Source of the DNA: Ignavibacteria bacterium
Lineage (GTDB): Bacteria; Bacteroidota; Ignavibacteria; Ignavibacteriales; Ignavibacteriaceae
DNA: 64,000 nt
Direction: 5' to 3'
NCBI GenBank assembly: GCA_021286645.1
Contig: JAJTBZ010000064.1
Span: 124,001-188,000, forward strand
The stretch's first letter is position 1; each line of letters opens with the position of its first letter. Made by a program: the position numbers and the translations under genes. Positions 7,606-16,957 of this stretch are shown in pieces. The notes beneath the pieces are model-generated. The model was given only the letters and a program-made list of their open reading frames with translations. It did no database searches and was not told the origin of the DNA.

Positions 7606-9063
7606 ATGATGAAAAGAATATTGGTCATTCTTGGCCTGGTTGCCATATCCTTTCAGGTTATTGCAGCGCCGCATTACGTTAGTTCTGCAATAGCAAATAA
7701 CTTCGTCCGGGTTCTGCTTGAAAACCCGGATAGCCTGAAATATTTTCTTGACGAATCTGAAAGTAAACTCATTGATCGACTTGGGATTTCATATAAAGGA
7801 ATTACCAATAAGTTCTTTATCGGTAACTTGCCCGATCAGGAACAAATAGCGAATATTTCAGATTCCTACAAACTTCGGGAAATAGGCGACGGCTATACCG
7901 AGTTAACGATTATTGCAAAAAATGCTGCACGAAAGAACACATACTACTTCCTTGGAGATAAAGTTATATCGCCTGCTGCCTGCTATGCCAGAGGGTGGAA
8001 GCAGTTTTCCAGTAAACACTTCGTATTTCATATCAGCAATCCGGCTATGTTTCATCCGTATTGTGTTAGCAGATTAGAGAATTTTTTGGACAGGATGATG
8101 GATACGCTGCAATATTCCAATGATCAAAAACTGCGGTTAGCCAATGAGAAAATTCATTACTACCTATGTGCAAATTCCGCTGAAATAGAAAAGATCACCG
8201 GATTTAATACACTTGGGATATATCTGCTTTCGCATGATTTTCTTGTTTCTATATACCCGTGTCATTTTCATGAACTGGCACACCTTCTGATAAATTATAA
8301 ATTACATGAGAACGATTTATTTACTCATCCATTCCTGCAGGAGGGGTTCGCTGTAGCTATGGGTGGCAGGGGCGGCAGACAGCCGGATATTATGAATCGG
8401 GTAGGCGCTTACATGCAGCGGGTGGGTTTACTGGCACCCGAAATTTTATTTAACAGGGAAGATTTTTTGCAGACGGATGCTTCAATGAGTTATCCTATGG
8501 CAGGCTTATATAATAGTTTTCTGATTTCGCGACTCCCCATATATGATTATATCCGTGTTTACAAAAATTGTTCAACACCAAACCCCGTTTACACCTGTCC
8601 CTGTCTTGATTCATTATATCGTAATCTGGACGGGTTCGCAGGTTACTCTCAAGCCTATCTACAGAATAATACAGTACAGCTATTCGTGCCTGACCCGCCA
8701 ATGCTATCACGAGTAAAACCAAATTCAGTGCGGTTGAATAAACAAACCAATATGGTAATGTTTGCCGTTCAGGATACTTTATACTTCGGGGGCAATAGCG
8801 ACTACTCATCGTATGAAAGTTTTCAATACAAACAACTGACCGGCAAGAGAAAATATAACGGCGAGAAATATGCGGTTATTGCAAATACTGACGAGATTTC
8901 GGTATATAATCTCTGGAGCTGTGAATTGGTTGCAAAATATTCTAAAGCATTCTCAACAGATTCCTGTTCTGTATTTACTCATAACGGAAATTCATTTTTT
9001 ACGGTAAACGCAAACGTTTTTGATAAAGAGGATTATTCCTTATTTCAGTATTCAAAAAAATAG
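7606..9063 (+). CDS. Secreted putative gluzincin metallopeptidase
   Basis: About 485 residues from ATG 7606 (7609 also possible); an in-frame TTG at 7582 would add a poor N-terminus. A clear signal peptide (MKRILVILGLVAISFQVIA, cut before AP) directs export. Residues about 222-226 read HELAH, an HExxH zinc motif, and about 20 residues later FLQEGFA supplies the third ligand Glu in the HExxH...EG arrangement of MA-clan gluzincins. The C-terminal half has no recognisable domain and may be beta-rich. Substrate unknown; it sits between an SRPBCC protein and a peptidoglycan transpeptidase, without clear operon spacing. Confidence 0.6.
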   Translation: MMKRILVILGLVAISFQVIAAPHYVSSAIANNFVRVLLENPDSLKYFLDESESKLIDRLGISYKGITNKFFIGNLPDQEQIANISDSYKLREIGDGYTELTIIAKNAARKNTYYFLGDKVISPAACYARGWKQFSSKHFVFHISNPAMFHPYCVSRLENFLDRMMDTLQYSNDQKLRLANEKIHYYLCANSAEIEKITGFNTLGIYLLSHDFLVSIYPCHFHELAHLLINYKLHENDLFTHPFLQEGFAVAMGGRGGRQPDIMNRVGAYMQRVGLLAPEILFNREDFLQTDASMSYPMAGLYNSFLISRLPIYDYIRVYKNCSTPNPVYTCPCLDSLYRNLDGFAGYSQAYLQNNTVQLFVPDPPMLSRVKPNSVRLNKQTNMVMFAVQDTLYFGGNSDYSSYESFQYKQLTGKRKYNGEKYAVIANTDEISVYNLWSCELVAKYSKAFSTDSCSVFTHNGNSFFTVNANVFDKEDYSLFQYSKK

Positions 9064-9291
9064 CATAAATTCTTTTTTTGATTGTCTATTTATCCGGGTG
9101 AATCATTCATCGGGTAAAAGTGTCCGGCACGTTTTTAATTGTATTTTGAAACTGAGGCCTTTGATGGAAATTAGTGGATCAAAGTACCACATTATCCCGC
9201 GCCTTCTGAATTTAAGGGTAATTGTACAGCAAGTGGCCGAGAGAACAACTGTAGCAATGGTAAGTAAACAGAAATACATGAGAATAGAAGT

Positions 9292-9816
9292 ATGATGAAA
9301 ATTTTATTGTCCGGTCTTGTCGCGCTTTCTCTATTTACAGCAGTTTTTTGTTTTTTCTTTCTTCAACCGACACCTGATTTGCCACATGGTACGGTGATTA
9401 CTAAAATTTTGGTTGAAAAATCCAAAAGACATATGTCAGTTTTCAAGGGTGACACGTTATTGAAGACTTACCATATAAGTCTGGGAAATACTCCCACGGG
9501 GGCGAAAATGCAGGAAGGTGACGGGAAAACCCCTGAAGGGATGTATATCATCGATGATAAGAATGAACATAGTGATTATCATAAAAATCTTGGAGTATCC
9601 TACCCCTCGGAGGCAGATAAATCTCGTGCGGCAAGTATGCATGTCCCGCCAGGGGGAGATATTAAAATTCATGGTTTGCCAAACGGGAAGCATTGGATGG
9701 GCAGATTGCATTTATTTACTGACTGGACTGCCGGGTGTATCGCTGTTACTGATCCTGAAATTGATGAATTATTCGAACTGGTTAAAGTAGGCACTCCCAT
9801 TGAAATACGGCCCTGA
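9292..9816 (+). CDS. L,D-transpeptidase (YkuD) family protein
   Basis: 174 residues. An N-terminal hydrophobic helix (about 5-24) exports or anchors it. The catalytic YkuD signature is present: His127-Gly128 in IKIHGLPN and Cys149 in DWTAGCIAV. These enzymes cleave and re-form peptide bonds in peptidoglycan stems (3-3 crosslinks or attachment of proteins); the short form resembles YafK/ErfK-type proteins. ATG at 9295 is an equally good start. The 228 bases between this gene and the preceding one hold nothing clear. Confidence 0.85.
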   Translation: MMKILLSGLVALSLFTAVFCFFFLQPTPDLPHGTVITKILVEKSKRHMSVFKGDTLLKTYHISLGNTPTGAKMQEGDGKTPEGMYIIDDKNEHSDYHKNLGVSYPSEADKSRAASMHVPPGGDIKIHGLPNGKHWMGRLHLFTDWTAGCIAVTDPEIDELFELVKVGTPIEIRP

Positions 9817-9889
9817 GCATATTTGAAGTTTGGTGAGTAATTTTCAATTCGGTAAATTTATCTGAGAGATAAACAAATTTTTTAGGCCA

Positions 9890-10819
9890 ATGAGAAATTA
9901 TACATCCATCTACCGGTTTATTATACCTTTTTGTACATTTTTATTTGTTGCTTCGTGTTTTATTGGGTGTAATAATTCAAAACCCGAACTTGCAGCACCA
10001 CGTCCAAAACTGACCGATCGCGAAAGAATAAAAGAAAGTAAAATCCAGACTTGTATAACATATCAGTCGAAACTGCAATCGAATGGCCAGTTTGGCGATT
10101 ACGTAAAAAATGCCACCGATACCTACGATACTTCCGGTAATTGTATTGCACATGTAGTATTTAATAACGACGGTACTATATACGAAAATTACCGATATAC
10201 GTATAATAGTTCGGGTAATCTGGAATCTGAACGGTTCCTTGATAAAAAAGGTCAGTTGTTGCAGACTACTACCTATATATACAATAAAAATAATTATTGT
10301 ACCGGGGCGGTACGCAGGAGTTTGTGGGGTGAAGTTGATTTAACTATTAACCATGCAAATAATGAGCGCGGCCAGCATTTGAAATCAGATTATTTACTTG
10401 GTCCGAATATGCTGTGGAAATCGGAAACGTATGATTATGATAAGTTGAACCGGTTAATCGTGAAGAAGACGAAAGTAAACAGTTCAAGGTTGGAGATGCT
10501 GCAAGCGAATATAGATGAACATAATTTGAAGACAAAAAATACATTGTCTTTTTTTAGCTATTATACCTATGATTCAAATAACAATTTGTTGACAGAAAGA
10601 AACTGTGATGAAAAAGACTCGGCATTTTCGCATATTCGTTACGAATATGATAGTCGGCAGATTCTTACGGGCAAGCAATATTTGGTCTCATCAGACAAAA
10701 ATAAGGCGCGAAGCACCTTTCTGTACGATACTCTCGATAATCTGCGCGGAGAAATAATTTACAATAATAAGGATGTTAAAGTGAAGAATATAAAATACAT
10801 TTATGTGAATTTTAAATAG
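9890..10819 (+). CDS. Lipoprotein with YD-like (RHS-type) repeats
   Basis: 309 residues with a lipoprotein signal ending FIGC (Cys about 26), so it is probably outer-membrane attached. The body carries degenerate YD-type units, tyrosine followed by D/N-G/N-L and a turn: YTYNSSGNLESERF, YIYNKNNY, YDYDKLNRLIVKK, YTYDSNNNLLTERN, YEYDSRQILTGKQY. Such repeats form carbohydrate-binding or barrel-wall strands in RHS proteins, but there is no RHS core or toxin tail here. Stand-alone short YD-repeat lipoproteins are common in Bacteroidota; function unknown. Confidence 0.65.
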   Translation: MRNYTSIYRFIIPFCTFLFVASCFIGCNNSKPELAAPRPKLTDRERIKESKIQTCITYQSKLQSNGQFGDYVKNATDTYDTSGNCIAHVVFNNDGTIYENYRYTYNSSGNLESERFLDKKGQLLQTTTYIYNKNNYCTGAVRRSLWGEVDLTINHANNERGQHLKSDYLLGPNMLWKSETYDYDKLNRLIVKKTKVNSSRLEMLQANIDEHNLKTKNTLSFFSYYTYDSNNNLLTERNCDEKDSAFSHIRYEYDSRQILTGKQYLVSSDKNKARSTFLYDTLDNLRGEIIYNNKDVKVKNIKYIYVNFK

Positions 10820-10827
10820 AAAAAATT

Positions 10828-12582
10828 CTAAATAATCGAGCCGGGAATATTGGGGAAAGTAACGGTAATTTGTGTTCCTTTGCCTTCCTCACTGTTTATT
10901 GTGAATGTTCCCTGATGTTTCGTGATGAAATCTTTGCAAAGCATAAGGCCAAGGCCGGTTCCTTTTTCGTTAAATGTCCCTATCGTTGTAATGAACTCAT
11001 CGGGTGAAAGAATTTTTTGAATGTGTTCGGGAGAAATTCCCACACCGGTATCGGTAACAGAAACTATTGTCTGCCCTTCTGATACTGAAGCGTTAATTAT
11101 AACCTGCCCATTTTCTCCGGTAAATTTAATTGCATTGTTAACCAGGTTATGCAAAATTGAGCGCAGCATATGCTCGTCAGCATACACGTAGATATCCTTT
11201 TCAATTGAAGTAATGAATTGAATGGTTTTTTCAAGTGCGTTTTGATTTAATACACTTAACACTTGTTCAACCACGGTGAGTAAATGAATGTCGTTCGGAG
11301 CGAATTTCATTTGACCTTTTTGCATTCGCGACCATTCGAGTAGGTTCTGTAACAGATCATAAACCTTTTGTGAATTGGAATAGATACTTGCCGCGAACAT
11401 TTTTATTTCGTCTGGCTGTAGCGTAGTTAAATTGGCATTCAGCATTTCTGAAAGATTCAGAATCGGGTGAAAAGGCCCGCGCAGGTCATGAGAGATAATA
11501 GAGAATAATGTATCCTTTGTTCTGTTAGCGGCCTGTAAATCGCGTGCATTTTGTGCAGCCCGCTCAGCGTCTTTATACCGCTCGGTTATATCGTTCGTAA
11601 CCGAAACGAGAAGCTTTTTACCGTTTACTTCAATGATAACGGCCGAGAACAATCCAATGACAGTTTCGCCGGCTTTGTTGTAGAAAGGGTATTCGAAATT
11701 AGTTATGCTGCCATTCAGTGCCACCTTTTTCATAACATTCGCGCGGCCCTCGGCAGATCCCCAAATGCCTAACTCAACAAATGATTTACCTTCCAACTCG
11801 GGGGATGTGAATCCTGTTATTTCCTCAAAAACTCTGTTTACTTCAACCACTTTACCCGATTCAAATTCTGTTAAGGCAACCGCGCTGGGCGAAAGGTGGA
11901 AAACTTTTGAGAATTTTATTTCACTGGTACGCAATACTTCATCGTCATATTTTTTTATTATCAGCAGGAATCCGATAGTGCTGGTGAAAACCAGAATATA
12001 AGCAGCTAAAAACGAAAGTGTTTGTACGAGTCCGGGTGAAAGCAGCGTAATGGATTCCGGGGCTAAAAAATATGTAGCCGATCTAATAAAATGGATCAAG
12101 CCATTACCGAAATACAGTATTCCAATAGTGGCATGCAAAGCAGATTCTTTACCCCGGTACAGCAGCTTAAGACCGGCGATAAAGAAAAATATGCAGGTAA
12201 TGAGGGAAGCAATACTTACACGCAGACCCGGAGTATTGGCGAATATATCGAAGCCAACAACAGATGTTACGGCAATGCCTATAAGTACTTTTTCTCTATT
12301 TTCACGGTAGTTCGGTACTGCATTAATTGCCAGGGCTTCAAAACAAAAACCAAAAATTAGCAGGCTGTTTCCCAGATAAACCGATAATAAATCGGGTATC
12401 CCTCCTCTGAAACTCAATAATAGCCACGCGATGCCCTGGAGTAATTTTCCGTGCATAAAAGTTTTATAGGCCCGCCCGTGCAGTTCGCTGGCTTTATATG
12501 CAAATAAAACTACTGCCGATGTAATATTACCGGCAAAAAGCAGAAATACGATTGTTCGAAGATCAAGCTGCAATACGTCCAT
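10828..12582 (-). CDS. Membrane-bound PAS sensor histidine kinase
   Basis: 584 residues from ATG 12582 (an in-frame GTG at 12621 would add 13). Seven hydrophobic helices fill about residues 1-215, followed by a PAS domain (LSPSAVALTEFESGKVVEVN, ITGFTSPELEGKSF), a HisKA H-box (FSIISHDLRGPFHPIL) and an HATPase_c with N-box HNLVNNAIKFTG, G1 DTGVGIS and G2 GTGLGL. It should autophosphorylate the H-box histidine and pass phosphate to an unidentified response regulator; none is encoded next to it. The signal could be sensed by the membrane part or by PAS. Confidence 0.9.
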   Translation of the reverse strand: MDVLQLDLRTIVFLLFAGNITSAVVLFAYKASELHGRAYKTFMHGKLLQGIAWLLLSFRGGIPDLLSVYLGNSLLIFGFCFEALAINAVPNYRENREKVLIGIAVTSVVGFDIFANTPGLRVSIASLITCIFFFIAGLKLLYRGKESALHATIGILYFGNGLIHFIRSATYFLAPESITLLSPGLVQTLSFLAAYILVFTSTIGFLLIIKKYDDEVLRTSEIKFSKVFHLSPSAVALTEFESGKVVEVNRVFEEITGFTSPELEGKSFVELGIWGSAEGRANVMKKVALNGSITNFEYPFYNKAGETVIGLFSAVIIEVNGKKLLVSVTNDITERYKDAERAAQNARDLQAANRTKDTLFSIISHDLRGPFHPILNLSEMLNANLTTLQPDEIKMFAASIYSNSQKVYDLLQNLLEWSRMQKGQMKFAPNDIHLLTVVEQVLSVLNQNALEKTIQFITSIEKDIYVYADEHMLRSILHNLVNNAIKFTGENGQVIINASVSEGQTIVSVTDTGVGISPEHIQKILSPDEFITTIGTFNEKGTGLGLMLCKDFITKHQGTFTINSEEGKGTQITVTFPNIPGSII

Positions 12583-12842
12583 AAGCAATGGCTTAGATAT
12601 AAATAACAGAAACGGTAGCACTAATTTTTATACTTTTATCTAACAGGCAGAAGCCGGTAAAAGTACCGGAGCAATATAAAGAATTGCGTAAATATGAAGA
12701 ATAACTCTTTCGATATTTTGTTAAATTCACCAAGTGAAAACTTTCTGATAAAATAACTTGTTTCCCTGATAACAACGAATATTGTATATTTGGCAACTGA
12801 TATTCAGGTGCTGGAAATTTATCGGGTTAAAAATAGATTACT

Positions 12843-13343
12843 ATGAATATGTTTATACGTCCGCTCGTGTCATCGCTTATATTATTTGGTATTTTACTAC
12901 TGCTACACTTAACCGGAGCATTTATTGTAAGCCTTTCAGCGTTAACCGCGTTTTTTATGATGCTTTCCGGGCTTATTCTGTTTACGTACATATTCGGCTC
13001 CGGGCACCCCCGCTTATTATTTACTTCATCAGTAATATTCTTTAGCGGCATAATGATTTTTTTATCCAACACGTTCCCGGTCTATTATGCAGGAAAAGAT
13101 TATATCGCGATACTTTCGATAATTTGTAGTTTAAGCTTCCTGTTATTGTTTATCAATGATCGGGAAAACAAAAAGTATGCTTTGTGGAGCCTGATAGCAT
13201 TCGTGTTGTTTTGTGTTTCGTTAAACAGCATAATGGCACTACATCCCCGCGAACTGTTCTATTGGTTCGTGGCGATACTCAAAAGATCGTGGTTGTTATT
13301 AGCAATGCTGTTTATATATGTTATGTACATTTTACGTAAATAG
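12843..13343 (+). CDS. Small polytopic membrane protein, unknown
   Basis: 166 residues made almost entirely of five hydrophobic helices with short loops. No family signature is recognised. Its stop is 10 bases before the start of the isoaspartyl peptidase gene, so the two are probably cotranscribed. The 260 bases upstream are gene-free and hold the divergent promoters of this pair and of the histidine kinase. Confidence 0.6.
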   Translation: MNMFIRPLVSSLILFGILLLLHLTGAFIVSLSALTAFFMMLSGLILFTYIFGSGHPRLLFTSSVIFFSGIMIFLSNTFPVYYAGKDYIAILSIICSLSFLLLFINDRENKKYALWSLIAFVLFCVSLNSIMALHPRELFYWFVAILKRSWLLLAMLFIYVMYILRK

Positions 13344-13352
13344 GAATTGTTT

Positions 13353-14309
13353 ATGCCGCAAAAACTCGCCACCGTAATATTGCTTCTTTGTTGGTTTGCC
13401 GTTAGTATGCCGGCACAGGTAAACTATTGTCTGGTAATACATGGCGGAGCCGGTACATGCACGGGAATGACTGATTCAATGCGTGCTGCTTATACCCGGG
13501 CATTGAATGAAGTTTTACAGGCCGGTAACAATTTGCTTAAAAATGGCGGTTCGGCGCTTGACGCGGTTGAGCAGGCGGTTTGCATGCTTGAAGATAACCC
13601 CTTGTTTAATGCCGGAAAAGGCTCGGTATTAAATGCCGAGGGACATGTTGAGATGGACGCTGCTATCATGTCGGGCACCGATTTAGGTTGTGGGGCTGTA
13701 GCTTCGGTGCATTCGGTTAAAAATCCCGTTTCTTTGGCCCGAAAAGTAATGCTGCAAACCAGGCATGTCCTATTAGTTGGTGAAGGAGCAGAAAAATTTG
13801 CCCGTGAATGTGGAATGCCAACTGCCGATTCCTCATATTTTACAACGCCAAAACAATTGGAAGTATTTAAGAAATTAAAAAGTCGTAAAGGTACCGTTGG
13901 GGCAGTTGCGCTTGACCGGCAGGGGAACCTAGCTGCCGCAACTTCAACCGGCGGGCTTGCCGGAAAGATGCCCGGGCGGGTTGGTGATACACCGTTAATC
14001 GGCGCCGGTACATACGCGAATAATTCCACGTGCGCCATTTCATGTACCGGTACAGGAGAATTATTTATTCGCAATTCTGTCGCTTTCCGTGTGTCTGCTC
14101 TTATGGAATATAAAAAATTATCTTTGCACGATGCTGTTTCTCAGGTAGTTTACTCGGTTTTACAACCGGGTGATGGCGGCTGTATTGCTGTAGATAAAGC
14201 CGGGAATTATTCGATGGAATGTAACACGCAGTGCATGTTCCGGGGAGTAGTGAACTCAGAAGGAGTTTTCATGACAGCCATTGATAGGACTGCCATGAAA
14301 ACACAATAA
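13353..14309 (+). CDS. iaaA: Exported isoaspartyl peptidase/L-asparaginase (Ntn hydrolase)
   Basis: 318 residues from ATG 13353, preceded by AGGA (an in-frame TTG lies 6 bases earlier). A signal peptide (to about MPAQ) marks it as periplasmic or secreted. The type-2 asparaginase fold is clear: LVIHGGAGT at the start, GKGSVLNAEGHVEMDAAIM, and the autoprocessing nucleophile Thr181 in KGTVGAVALD, then ATSTGGLAGKMPGRVGDTPL and GAGTYA. The precursor would self-cleave before Thr181 into alpha and beta chains and hydrolyse isoaspartyl dipeptides or asparagine. Length is normal for the family. Confidence 0.9.
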   Translation: MPQKLATVILLLCWFAVSMPAQVNYCLVIHGGAGTCTGMTDSMRAAYTRALNEVLQAGNNLLKNGGSALDAVEQAVCMLEDNPLFNAGKGSVLNAEGHVEMDAAIMSGTDLGCGAVASVHSVKNPVSLARKVMLQTRHVLLVGEGAEKFARECGMPTADSSYFTTPKQLEVFKKLKSRKGTVGAVALDRQGNLAAATSTGGLAGKMPGRVGDTPLIGAGTYANNSTCAISCTGTGELFIRNSVAFRVSALMEYKKLSLHDAVSQVVYSVLQPGDGGCIAVDKAGNYSMECNTQCMFRGVVNSEGVFMTAIDRTAMKTQ

Positions 14310-14314
14310 CATTC

Positions 14315-16261
14315 TCAGGAGCGGGGTTCGATCCAGTTACCGTCTTCGGCAATAAGCTTAATCAATTCATCCACGGCATTGTCTGCCTGAACGCCTTTTT
14401 TTACAACTTCTTTCCCCCGGTACAAAGTAATTTTATCCGGTCCGGAACCAACATAGCCATAATCTGCATCGGCCATTTCACCGGGGCCGTTAACAATACA
14501 TCCCATAACGGCAATTTTAACTCCCTTTAGATGGCCGGTTTTTTCACGAATCTTATTCGTGGTTTCTACCAGATCGAAGAGAGTTCTACCGCATGAGGGG
14601 CACGCAATATATTCTGTTTTGGAAATTCTGGTTCGCGCTGCCTGTAACAGACCGAATTCTACCCGATTAATATCCTGAGCTGAAACAGCCGATTCCGTAA
14701 TCCAGATGCCATCTCCAAGCCCATCCATGAGAAGGCTGCCGAAATCGGTTGAGGCATGAAGCATGAGCGTATCCAATTCTGTATTTGGATAGCTTCTGCT
14801 GAGGATAACTGGGTTGTTAACATTGGTATTTATTAATTCTATCATTCCTCTTCTTAGCGCCTGCATGGCATTAGTACGCGATGTACTTAAACATACAATT
14901 ACTGAAGGGTTCTGTTGAAGGGTAGTAAGGTCTTCGCCATTCAGGGTATCTGCATTAAGTTGAACAAAGCAAAACAGTGCCGGTTTAATTTGCAGGGCTT
15001 GGAATTGTTGTATTGTAAGGAATGGAGTAAAATGAATTGATTCGCCGCTCGATACCCATGCCTCGTAATCGGTAATTCCCCGAAGGGCCGATGGCAGGGG
15101 GAAAGAGGGTACATGCGAACCGCAATAAATAAAATCTGCTGCCTGATCGCTCATTGTCCATTTATCGGAATGAGCATCATACGTATAGCCAATTTGGTTT
15201 AATTGTTCGGGCGTAATTAATTCTTCCCGGCTAAAATCGGCTACCACCCGGGGTATTTTTGTGCCGCCTGTACCGAGTAATTCCCCGCTGTTTCGCCTGC
15301 TATAAATAAAGGGATTGAACGAAAGCCTGGTAACCGGGGGTAATGGTTCTTCCTGTTTGCTTAACGAATATCTGTTTAGTATAGCGCGGGCAACTGGTAT
15401 TTCCGCCTCCGGTTCTTCGGTTAATGAAACCCGGATAGTATCACCCAGGCCATCTTCAAGCAAAGCCCCGATGCCCATGGCAGATTTTATTCTGCCGTCT
15501 TCGCCATCGCCTGCCTCGGTTACACCCAGGTGGAGCGGGTAATTCATGCCTTCTGCCCGCATGCGATGCACAAGAAGCCGGTAGGCCTGAACCATTACCT
15601 GAGGGTTGCTTGCCTTCATGGAAAGGACAATATTATGATAATCGAGTTCTTCGCAGATTCGTACGAATTCAAGCGCGCTCTCTACCATGCCGGCAGGGTT
15701 ATCGCCATAACGGCTCATAATGCGGTCGGAAAGCGAGCCGTGGTTTGTCCCGATTCGCATCGCAGTCCCGTATTCTTTGCAGATCTTTACCAGCGGCGAA
15801 AACCGCTGCCGGATTTTATCCAACTCCTCATTATACTCCGCTTCGGTATATTCTATAGTCGTGAACCGCTTTTTATCAATATAATTACCCGGGTTAATTC
15901 GGACTTTCTCCACAATTCGCGCAGCCACCTCGGCGGCATTGGGTGTGAAATGGATATCGGCTATCAGGGGCACATTATAGCCGCGCCGGTGTAATTCTTT
16001 CTTTATTTCTGCCAGGTTCTCTGCCTCAGCAATGCTCGGTGCAGTAATACGCACGTATTCACAACCGGCATCTACCATGCGAATAGTTTGTTCAACCGTT
16101 TTAATGGTATCCATTGTTGGCGTGGTGGTCATGGACTGAATCCGTATCGGGTTAGTACCTCCAAGAGCCAGGCTGCCAATCCGAACTTCGCGGGTATTAT
16201 AGCGGATACGTTCGGTCAGGCTTGTGCAATATATATTTTGGCTGTAATCATCTCTGTTCAT
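14315..16261 (-). CDS. ispG: 4-hydroxy-3-methylbut-2-enyl-diphosphate synthase, long form
   Basis: 648 residues, the long IspG type of Bacteroidota, Chlorobi, chlamydiae and plants with a middle insert domain (roughly 290-540) between the TIM barrel and the Fe-S domain. The N-terminal part shows RIQSMTTTPTMDT and ADIHFTPNAA. The C-terminal [4Fe-4S] domain has CPSCGRTLFD and MGCIVNGPGEMADADYGYVG. It converts MEcPP to HMBPP in the MEP isoprenoid pathway, feeding among others the squalene genes at 46-49 kb. It starts 4 bases after the stop of the DJ-1 gene, so the two are probably one operon. Confidence 0.95.
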   Translation of the reverse strand: MNRDDYSQNIYCTSLTERIRYNTREVRIGSLALGGTNPIRIQSMTTTPTMDTIKTVEQTIRMVDAGCEYVRITAPSIAEAENLAEIKKELHRRGYNVPLIADIHFTPNAAEVAARIVEKVRINPGNYIDKKRFTTIEYTEAEYNEELDKIRQRFSPLVKICKEYGTAMRIGTNHGSLSDRIMSRYGDNPAGMVESALEFVRICEELDYHNIVLSMKASNPQVMVQAYRLLVHRMRAEGMNYPLHLGVTEAGDGEDGRIKSAMGIGALLEDGLGDTIRVSLTEEPEAEIPVARAILNRYSLSKQEEPLPPVTRLSFNPFIYSRRNSGELLGTGGTKIPRVVADFSREELITPEQLNQIGYTYDAHSDKWTMSDQAADFIYCGSHVPSFPLPSALRGITDYEAWVSSGESIHFTPFLTIQQFQALQIKPALFCFVQLNADTLNGEDLTTLQQNPSVIVCLSTSRTNAMQALRRGMIELINTNVNNPVILSRSYPNTELDTLMLHASTDFGSLLMDGLGDGIWITESAVSAQDINRVEFGLLQAARTRISKTEYIACPSCGRTLFDLVETTNKIREKTGHLKGVKIAVMGCIVNGPGEMADADYGYVGSGPDKITLYRGKEVVKKGVQADNAVDELIKLIAEDGNWIEPRS

Positions 16262-16265
16262 AAAA

Positions 16266-16808
16266 TCAATTACTCATCTTCTGTAAACAAAATGTAATAA
16301 ACTCATTCGCCGCGTTGCTATCGCGGCCTGTAATAATTGTGCCATCTGCAACGATTGGTGAATCAATATAGTTTCCGGTTTCACCGGCAGTTATAGTGGT
16401 CACCTGCCCGAAAGCAGTATACCGCCTGCCCCGTAGAATACCCGCTTTCAGCAGGATGTTTGGAGCCAGGCAAATGGCACCCAGAACTTTATTAGTTTGC
16501 CCGAACTGTTTTACCAGCCTGTGCAGGACAGTGTTATTATAGTACGCTGCAGAACCATAACCGCCAATCAATATAAGAGCATGAAAATTGGCTGCCCGGG
16601 CATTGGCCAGTAATACATCATTGCGCACCTTCATACCATTACTGCCGGTACAGCATGTAACCGCATCAGAGGTAATAAAAATTCTGTACCCGTGCTGTTT
16701 TAGTGCCTGACAGATAACCTGGTATTCCTGCTCATTAAAGTCGGTTGCAGGTACAAATATCAATACACTTTTTATTCTGAAAGAGTTCAGTTCGTCTCCG
16801 TAAATCAA
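16266..16808 (-). CDS. DJ-1/PfpI family protein
   Basis: 180 residues. The flavodoxin-like alpha/beta pattern of the DJ-1/PfpI superfamily is visible: VLIFVPATDFNEQEY at the N-terminus, ALILIGGYGSAAYY, and a nucleophile-elbow cysteine in KVLGAICLAPNILLKAG. The usual Glu and Cys positions support a glyoxalase/chaperone-like or peptidase-like protein, but the substrate cannot be told. It is cotranscribed with ispG downstream; a functional link is not obvious. Confidence 0.85.
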   Translation of the reverse strand: MIYGDELNSFRIKSVLIFVPATDFNEQEYQVICQALKQHGYRIFITSDAVTCCTGSNGMKVRNDVLLANARAANFHALILIGGYGSAAYYNNTVLHRLVKQFGQTNKVLGAICLAPNILLKAGILRGRRYTAFGQVTTITAGETGNYIDSPIVADGTIITGRDSNAANEFITFCLQKMSN

Positions 16809-16957
16809 AATTACTTATAGTACAATATAATGCTTTCGGGGGAGTTAGCTGAATTACTCAGGCTCCCCCGGCATACACGCGTGTGCCCTCTGTTCTGGTA
16901 TTCTGCCTGTATTTTCGTAAATTCTCTGCCTGATTAGAATAAATAAGAAATGACGAT

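Noticed and set aside
9020-9295. 91-codon open frame after the HExxH gene
   Set aside because: It overlaps both neighbours, has no clear ribosome site and reads like chance sequence.
13490-14074. 194-codon minus-strand frame inside iaaA
   Set aside because: Antisense shadow of a clear Ntn-hydrolase gene.
15530-15994. 154-codon plus-strand frame inside ispG
   Set aside because: Antisense shadow of the ispG coding sequence.
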